Source: Neurospora tetrasperma FGSC 2508 (lineage: Eukaryota; Ascomycota; Sordariomycetes; Sordariales; Sordariaceae). From it: a stretch of 64,000 bases of DNA. Shown piece by piece: positions 58,659 to 64,000 of this stretch. The notes below the pieces were generated by a model, which was not told the DNA's origin, searched no databases, and saw nothing but the letters and a program-made list of their open reading frames with translations. The translations under genes were made by a program, and so were the position numbers. Within the stretch, counting starts at the first letter, position 1. Each line of letters begins with the position of its first letter. The stretch is from NCBI RefSeq assembly GCF_000213175.1, contig NW_009799179.1:310001-374000 (forward strand). The letters are read 5' to 3'.

Positions 58659-60944
58659 ATGTCAACCAGATTGTGCGCCGTGTGCAATGGCATATTCACT
58701 GGGCTGCTTGTTGACAAGAGTTACATGCCTCATCATCAGTCCGTTGCCAGCCTCAGGCGATCCGCTGAGGAAGGATGCTATATCTGCAACCTTGTTTCCG
58801 CCATGCTCGAATTTGACAAGGTCTCTGACGATGAGGGTCCCTTCCGGTGGACGCTATATACAAACTCGGAAGAAAGACGTCATCACTTCCAACAGTATAA
58901 AACATATGGAAGCCTTGACATCGAGGCAAAGAATGCCACCTATGTTCTCAACTTAATGGATCAAGCTGGTAAGTCTACCGGATATTCTACCGAACCTATA
59001 ACAAGGGCAAGGCGGGCGTGCATGAAATAACCCTTCGCAAATACAGTTTCGAATGCACCGATACGCTCTGTTGATCCTGGTGCCAGCCTTACTGATCAAG
59101 CAGTCATCGGGACTGCAAGATCCTGGCTAGAAAACTGTCGCCAAAACCACGCATCATGTGAACCAGTTGATCCTGCTTTCAACCCTACAAGGCTCCTCTA
59201 CATCCACGATGCCTCCTCGGTACAGCTCATTGAAACCGAGAAAGAGGCAAAGACTCATGCTTACGTCGCTTTCTCGCATTGTTGGGGGAAGTCCAAGACT
59301 CTCAAACTACTCCAAGACGACGGAAAAGAAAAAGGCAACATCAAAGAGCTATGTTCACTCATCCAAGTTCAACATTTACCGACCAGTTATCGGGAGGCAA
59401 TTGCTGTCAGCCTAGCACTTGGATTTCGACACATTTGGATCGATTCACTGTGCATCATACAAAATAGCTATGATGATTGGGCCAAAGAGTCCGCCATGAT
59501 GAAGGACGTCTATGCCAACAGTTCTCTCAATCTTTGCGCTTCAGCTGCGGGAGATTCTTCAGAGGCGAGCTTCCAGCACAGAGATCGAGGCATCATTGTG
59601 CCATTGGAAATCGAACCCCATTGGACTGGTTATCTCCATGGCAACACTTGGGAGAAGCGCAAGCTTGGTCCACTTCCATCATACCTCCATCGGATCAAAT
59701 TCAAACTTGTGAATAGTAACATGAACAACTCGGAGATAACCAACTCACCGCTCAATCTACGCGCTTGGGTTGTGCAGGAACGCGTTTTATCGAGGCGTCA
59801 TCTTTTCATGACTTGCAACCAACTCTGGTGGGAATGCCCCGATATGTTTGCTTGCGAAGTGTTTCCAGGGATGTTTCCCGATTTCGAATATATAGAGGAT
59901 GCAAGGGTCCAATACTATGCGCTAAACGGTCCTGGTCATCATTCTGTCTACGGCAGTCGCATGGAAAGGCTATGGGAAAGCCTTGTCATGCGATACTCCC
60001 GCTGCGATCTAACCTACCTATATGATAAGCTACCCGCGCTGTCAGGGCTTGCACAGATCTTCAGCGTCGCGCGAGGCCCAGACTTTTCTCTTGACCTAAA
60101 CTCTTATCTCGCCGGCATTTGGCGACCTCATTTACCAAAGGCATTATGTTGGTATACGAAGTCCAATGAGAAAAGCGGCCAAATTCGCAGGTACCGGCCC
60201 CATCCATATCGTGCCCCCTCCTGGTCTTGGGCGTCAGTAGAGGGCCCGGTTGAGGTGAAGGGGTCTCGTGAACCGGTCTGTCGTGTAGTGGATGTTAAGG
60301 TAGTTCGCGAGGACGAACAGTACAAGGCCGGTACGGTAAAGGGCGGCATTTTGCACCTGGAATCCCATCTTATTGGACCTCTCACCCACGACGGGTCACA
60401 CTCAGGGGGCTTCACTACAACTACGCCCCTAGACAGCCGTCTTCGGGCGACATTCAACACTATGCTGTTTCAAACATATTGGGACGAAGGTGATGGTGAT
60501 TCCAGGGACCAATTCATCAGTTATCTAGATCCGCTTCCGCATACTGTGTCTGAGAATGGAATTGTCAAGGGCACAAGTGCGGTGCGGAAGAGGGTCCTGC
60601 TCAAGGATTTGGTGAGACAACGTTGCATTCGACTTTTCATTATTCCTTTGTTGGTTGATCATTCAATGGGTCAATTTACAGGATTGATTCTCTGTCAAAT
60701 CGTCCGAAACCCAGGACTCGAAGGCGTCGATGAAGGTGCGGTTTTTCAACGTGTAGGGTACTTCATATATCACGAGATTAAGTGGGGGACGCTAGATCTC
60801 ATTCCGAAAGACAGGTGTCCAAACATTACTTTTACGCATGGAATAGAGAAATCCTGTATCACAGAGTATCTGCCCAGTCCATGTAATGTCATGTCACGCT
60901 GCAACAACCAGACGAATTTTGCACCTCATTCTCCTCACCCTTGA
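58659..60944 (+). CDS. HET-domain (heterokaryon incompatibility-type) protein
   Basis: Two exons: 58659-58968 and 59047-60944; 735 aa. The intron (GTAAGT ... CAG, 78 nt) is phase 1. The N-terminus has two CxxC pairs (CAVC, CYIC), common in this family. The HET domain shows its usual blocks: YVAFSHCWG at about 176-184, LGFRHIWIDSLCIIQ at 229-243, WAKESAMMKDVYANSSLNLCASAA, and farther on LNLRAWVVQERVLSRRHLFMTCNQLWWEC. The C-terminal part has YRAPSWSWASVEG, also typical. Such proteins trigger cell death when unlike strains fuse, or act in related immune-like signalling; most are uncharacterised. No partner gene (NLR or similar) lies next to it. The frame is whole. Confidence 0.92.
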
Positions 60945-61177
60945 CCACCGCAAATCCAAGCCGCACTCTACCAAACATCTCTAGAACACACTAATGATAA
61001 ACATCCCCTGTAGAAACTTCAGCAACCAGAAATTACCAAGGAGAACCGAACAAAATACGTGAGTGACCGCATGAAGAAATCTACTACCAGCGAAGAATCC
61101 TGGCTGGCTTGATCATACCTATTTGTGGCGGTACATAACTCTACAACCGCCAACATCTTTCAACACAAAGAAATAAA
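60945..61177. other. Intergenic, HET gene to tRNA
   Basis: Short spacer with the HET-gene 3' flank; nothing recognised. Confidence 0.5.
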
Positions 61178-61275
61178 GGCGCGATGACCGAGTGGCCTAA
61201 GGTGTTTGACTCGAACTAGCGTCGAGGTCCTATCAAATCTCTTCGGAGGCGCAGGTTCAAATCCTGCTCGCGTCG
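61178..61275 (+). tRNA. tRNA-Ser(CGA) with intron
   Basis: Type II tRNA fold: acceptor GGCGCGA (61178-61184) pairs with TCGCGTC (61268-61274, one G-U) with discriminator G; A box TGACCGAGTGG; anticodon stem TTTGA / TCAAA; anticodon CGA in loop CTCGAA; variable arm stem CTC-TTCG-GAG; T arm GCAGG-TTCAAAT-CCTGC. A 16-nt intron beginning CTAGCG lies one base 3' of the anticodon, the canonical position. The long variable arm and G73 indicate serine identity. Confidence 0.9.
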
Positions 61276-61287
61276 TTTGAAATTCTC

Positions 61288-61294
61288 TTTTTTT
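61288..61294 (+). terminator. Pol III terminator of tRNA-Ser
   Basis: Seven T residues 12 nt after the tRNA 3' end. Confidence 0.85.
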
Positions 61295-61845
61295 GCAGCT
61301 TTTGACGATGCTTTTTGGTGTTTGGTTACTGGTGAGGGGTGGTTTGGCGTTTTGTGGCTTTTGTTTTTGATGGGATTAGGACAGAGCGAGGTGTGGAATG
61401 CACCGGATGTTGGCAGCCACGACACTTGGCGATTTGTGATCGGTTTACGAGGGAAGGAACAAGTGTTATGGTGTGCAAGTCGGAGTGGAGATATGGGCTT
61501 GATGGAAGGTACAGGCCTGGACTTGATTTGTGGTGTGTTGGGCAACTGCTAATCTATTGATCCGGGTCATTGCAAGAAGGTACAACGCGCTGAGGGTCTG
61601 GAGAGCAGTTCACGCCGGTCTTTTCCATGACACCCAACGAGACACCAAGATCATGCACTGGGAATCAATTTGTGGAGGCAGAATCTGTCTGATCTATGGG
61701 TATCACAAAGCCAATGACCTCCAGACGCCAGACACCTCATCCATCTTTTGGACACACCCCGATGATCAGTTCAATTCCTACCTGTCAGACTCCGCCAATC
61801 CCCTTCCTCTCGCTCATGCCACCTCTACCTCATGTTGCCAACCCA
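61295..61845. other. Intergenic, tRNA to TOS1-like relic
   Basis: About 550 bp; no gene seen. G+T-rich near 61310-61400. Confidence 0.5.
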
Positions 61846-62184
61846 TCAAGCCTGACCACGACGAACAGCATAGTTCGTCTCGCTAACCACCCCGTCACTC
61901 CTTTTCTTCACCTCACCAACCTCACCCGCACTCAACTGCCCACCGAACTCCACGCCATCGCTCCTTCCCAGAACCTTTACGCTCGCCGTACCGCCATCGA
62001 CCGGATCGAACCACACCGCTACCTTAATAGGGGCGTTCTGATCCACGGGCCTCTGCATCCAGTTCGCGTCTCCAGCCGGGGGATCCAGATGGAATGTGGT
62101 TTCGGCCTTTTCCTTGCCGGCGTGCAGGATCTCGAAAATGTCCCATTCGCCGCAGCCTGAGTCCCAGCAGGAGCATCCGCCTTG
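61846..62184 (-). pseudogene. Truncated TOS1-like C-terminal fragment
   Basis: Minus-strand frame of about 112 codons to a stop at 61846: GGCSCWDSGCGEWDIFEIL, ETTFHLDPPAGDANWMQRPVD, then GGTASVKVLGRSDGVEFGG and VKKRSDGVVSETNYAVRR. It aligns along its whole length with the last third of the TOS1-like protein 1.3 kb away (CSCWDFGCGEFDIFEV ... AIRRS). The similarity begins at once after an AAG that could be an intron acceptor, but the upstream 250 bp does not resemble the preceding TOS1 exon (PAIWLLNARIP). The conserved active-site-like GCGE motif is retained and the frame is open. It may be a relic of a tandem duplication or the last exon of a diverged gene with unrecognised upstream exons. Confidence 0.6.
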
Positions 62185-63144
62185 GGGTTTTTGTTTTGTT
62201 AGTGGAGATGCTTGGCGGATGTTGGCTTATGTACCACAAACAAGCATCAACGGGACGGTAGGAGTAAAGCTGGTAGGTTTTCTCACATTGGTCACTCGCG
62301 AATTTCGTCGGCTTCTGTCTCATAGTTTTGTGTTGCAACTTTTCTGACGGAAATATGCCAAGTGTGCAATATGAATATTTGTATCGACGGAAGGGTAGGT
62401 GCAACTTGGGTTGGAGGTGGTTGCTACAACTTTGGGTCCCCGTTGGTTGGGAGAAAGCGAGGTGCTGTCGAAGTTTCTGGTGTTCTAGCCAAATTCAAGC
62501 CTTGGTTGAGAGCAAGTATCGCGGTTAGATACTGGAAGGGCCTCTTTGCTTTGGGAGACTCATGGAAGCGTCAGGTAAATACGCAAACACTCCTCTTGTA
62601 GGTGTCCGCTAAGTGCTGACTCGAACGTCGCAGCAATGGAACTTTGACTGCTCAATTGGCATGTTCACCTCGACCAAACGAATTGCTATATAATGACAAG
62701 AGTCGGGGAAACTAGATCCAAGTTGATTACCGACTTTCAACTTCGAATCGTGGACCATACAACTCGGTAAGATATGTGGGGGACGTATAGCTCTCTTATG
62801 GGAGAGGAAAGATTTTCAACAGATCACAAAACATCACGAAAAGCTCGAGAGCAACATGGGACTATGGATTTCGGTTGATATGGACTGGATTACTACCTGC
62901 AACCCTTCTGTGGGCGCTATGTGGCAATGAAGTTGCTGAAAAAAGCAAATGGGTATCTCGTGCGAGAAAAAATAAACAAGCAAAGACGCCAATTCCCAAT
63001 CTTTTCTCTCAAATACTTTCAGCACCCTGACCTTTCCTTCCCAAGTCCAGCTCTTGCCCCCGATCCCATTCCCAGACACCTTATAAGTGGTCCAGGTCTT
63101 CTACCCATCCAGGTCCCCCTCTCGAGCCTTCTTTTCGCCTACCT
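62185..63144. other. Interval between TOS1-like copies
   Basis: About 960 bp with no recognisable exon on either strand; presumably 3' flank of the TOS1-like gene plus sequence left by the duplication. Confidence 0.5.
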
Positions 63145-63950
63145 CTAGGAACGGCGAATAGCGAAATCGCTAACCAACCCAGCACTCCTCGCCTTTAACG
63201 AATCCACCTCTCCCTTCGACAGGGTACTTCCGAACCTACTTCCATCACTGCCTCCCAACATCTTGACACTGACCTTCCCGCCCTCGCTCGGATCCATGTA
63301 CAACAAGACCTTGATCGGCCCATCCACTGGCCTCTTGAACCAGTTGGGATCGCCCGCACCAAACGGATTCAAGTGGAATGTGCTCAAAGCCTTGGTGTCC
63401 GCGTTGTTTACCACTTCGAAAATGTCGAACTCTCCACAGCCAAAGTCCCAGCACGAGCACGTGCCGTATTGTTGGGTATAGGGAATCCTGGCGTTCAGAA
63501 GCCAGATGGCTGGCTTGTCGAAGCCGGGGTTCGCAGCATCGTGCGGCATGGAGAACTCAAACAGGAAGATGCGTGAAGTACCAGAGAACCCTTTGCGCGC
63601 TGTGGCGCCGGGTTGGACGTAGCCGCATGAGCCGTCAGCACAAGAATCCGAAGAGAAGATGGAAAAGTCGGCTTGGCCGGAGACAGGAGCGTCGGCGAGG
63701 ATGGTAGGATTGGAGGCACCGCCGTCGCCGTGGGCGTTTGCGAAGGAGAGAGAGGCACCCCATGCTTCACTGAAAACACCGGAGCCTTGGCCGCCAAAAT
63801 TACCCATGAACGTGAGGTGCTCGGAGGTTTGGGAGGCGGCGTGGTAGTAACCTTTTCGCTCGTAGGAGCCGCCAGCGCCGGGGAGGTAGAAAGCAAATTG
63901 CTTAAGATGAAGAGGGCCGTGGAAATGCATAGAGATCTGGTTTTGGATTG
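63145..63950 (-). CDS. TOS1-like cell-wall protein, partial (C-terminal exon)
   Basis: The last exon of a gene whose 5' part lies beyond the window. A likely acceptor (GATAG) lies at 63951, giving about 267 codons to the stop at 63145. Conserved blocks of the TOS1 (DUF2401) family are seen: HGPLHLKQFAFYLPG, LTFMGNFGGQGSGVFSEAWG, SFANAHGDGGA, PAIWLLNARIPYTQQYG, CSCWDFGCGEFDIFEVV, LSTFHLNPFGAG, and VDGPIKVLLYMD. TOS1 proteins are secreted, wall-associated and classed as putative glycosyl hydrolases; the CGEFDIFE segment resembles an acidic catalytic site of beta-glucanases. The signal peptide would be in the missing part. The frame may stay open to the window edge, so the 5' boundary is uncertain. 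The relic at 61846-62184 is a paralogue. Confidence 0.85.
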
Positions 63951-64000
63951 CTATCAGTACAGGTACAGGGAGTGGGATTGAGATTGAGGTGAAGGATAAC

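Noticed and set aside
1-64000. CRISPR arrays, bacterial operons, riboswitches
   Set aside because: None seen; the window is fungal nuclear DNA and the short repeats present are microsatellites or minisatellites without spacer structure.

Overview
The window is nuclear DNA of a filamentous ascomycete, most probably a Sordariomycete of the Neurospora/Sordaria/Podospora kind. The evidence is many short introns (about 55-85 nt) with CTAAC-type branch sites, a con-6 conidiation gene, a HET-domain protein, an EPR-1-like BAH-PHD protein, a microexon-bearing atg22, and a repeat pair differing only by transitions, as repeat-induced point mutation (RIP) would leave. Genes lie on both strands with their own promoters and there are no operons. 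All splice models here were derived by hand from splice signals, reading phase and protein continuity.

Layout. 1-15.7 kb is dense core genome: an RNase H-fold protein (+), a cystathionine gamma-synthase-like PLP enzyme (-), PEX1 (-) divergent from MCM7 (+), mitochondrial ribosomal protein DAP3/mS29 (-) divergent from RRS1 (+). 17.8-20.1 kb holds a RhoGAP (-). 20.2-25 kb has no recognisable gene. 25.0-29.9 kb holds BET2 (+) and a fungal U1-like zinc-finger protein (+). 32.2-37.5 kb holds a large low-complexity basic protein (-), SDHAF1/SDH6 (-), and a fumarylacetoacetase-family hydrolase (+) with a GC-AG intron.

37.5-47.3 kb is a gene-poor island of about 10 kb: a three-copy in-frame tandem repeat, coding-like relics, a retroelement fossil carrying an inverted duplication, and a TA-flanked MITE-like element with a decayed tRNA-like unit inside it. 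47.3-49.2 kb holds the BAH-PHD protein (-). A gap of 981 N bounded by G runs follows. 51.8-54.0 kb holds atg22 (-) with a 6-nt microexon, 56.1-57.1 kb con-6 (-), 58.7-60.9 kb a HET-domain protein (+), 61.2 kb an intron-containing tRNA-Ser(CGA). At the right edge lie a truncated relic and a partial intact copy of a TOS1-like cell-wall protein gene (-).

Themes: housekeeping (replication licensing, peroxisome import, mitochondrial and cytosolic ribosome assembly, Rab prenylation, complex II assembly) surrounds accessory pockets (HET, con-6, decayed mobile DNA). No clearly new multi-gene system was found. The most unusual items are the atg22 microexon, the PHD finger split by a long insertion, the tRNA-like unit inside the MITE, the PEFLNL tandem repeat, and the hyper-pyrimidine MCM7 intron that stays open in frame.
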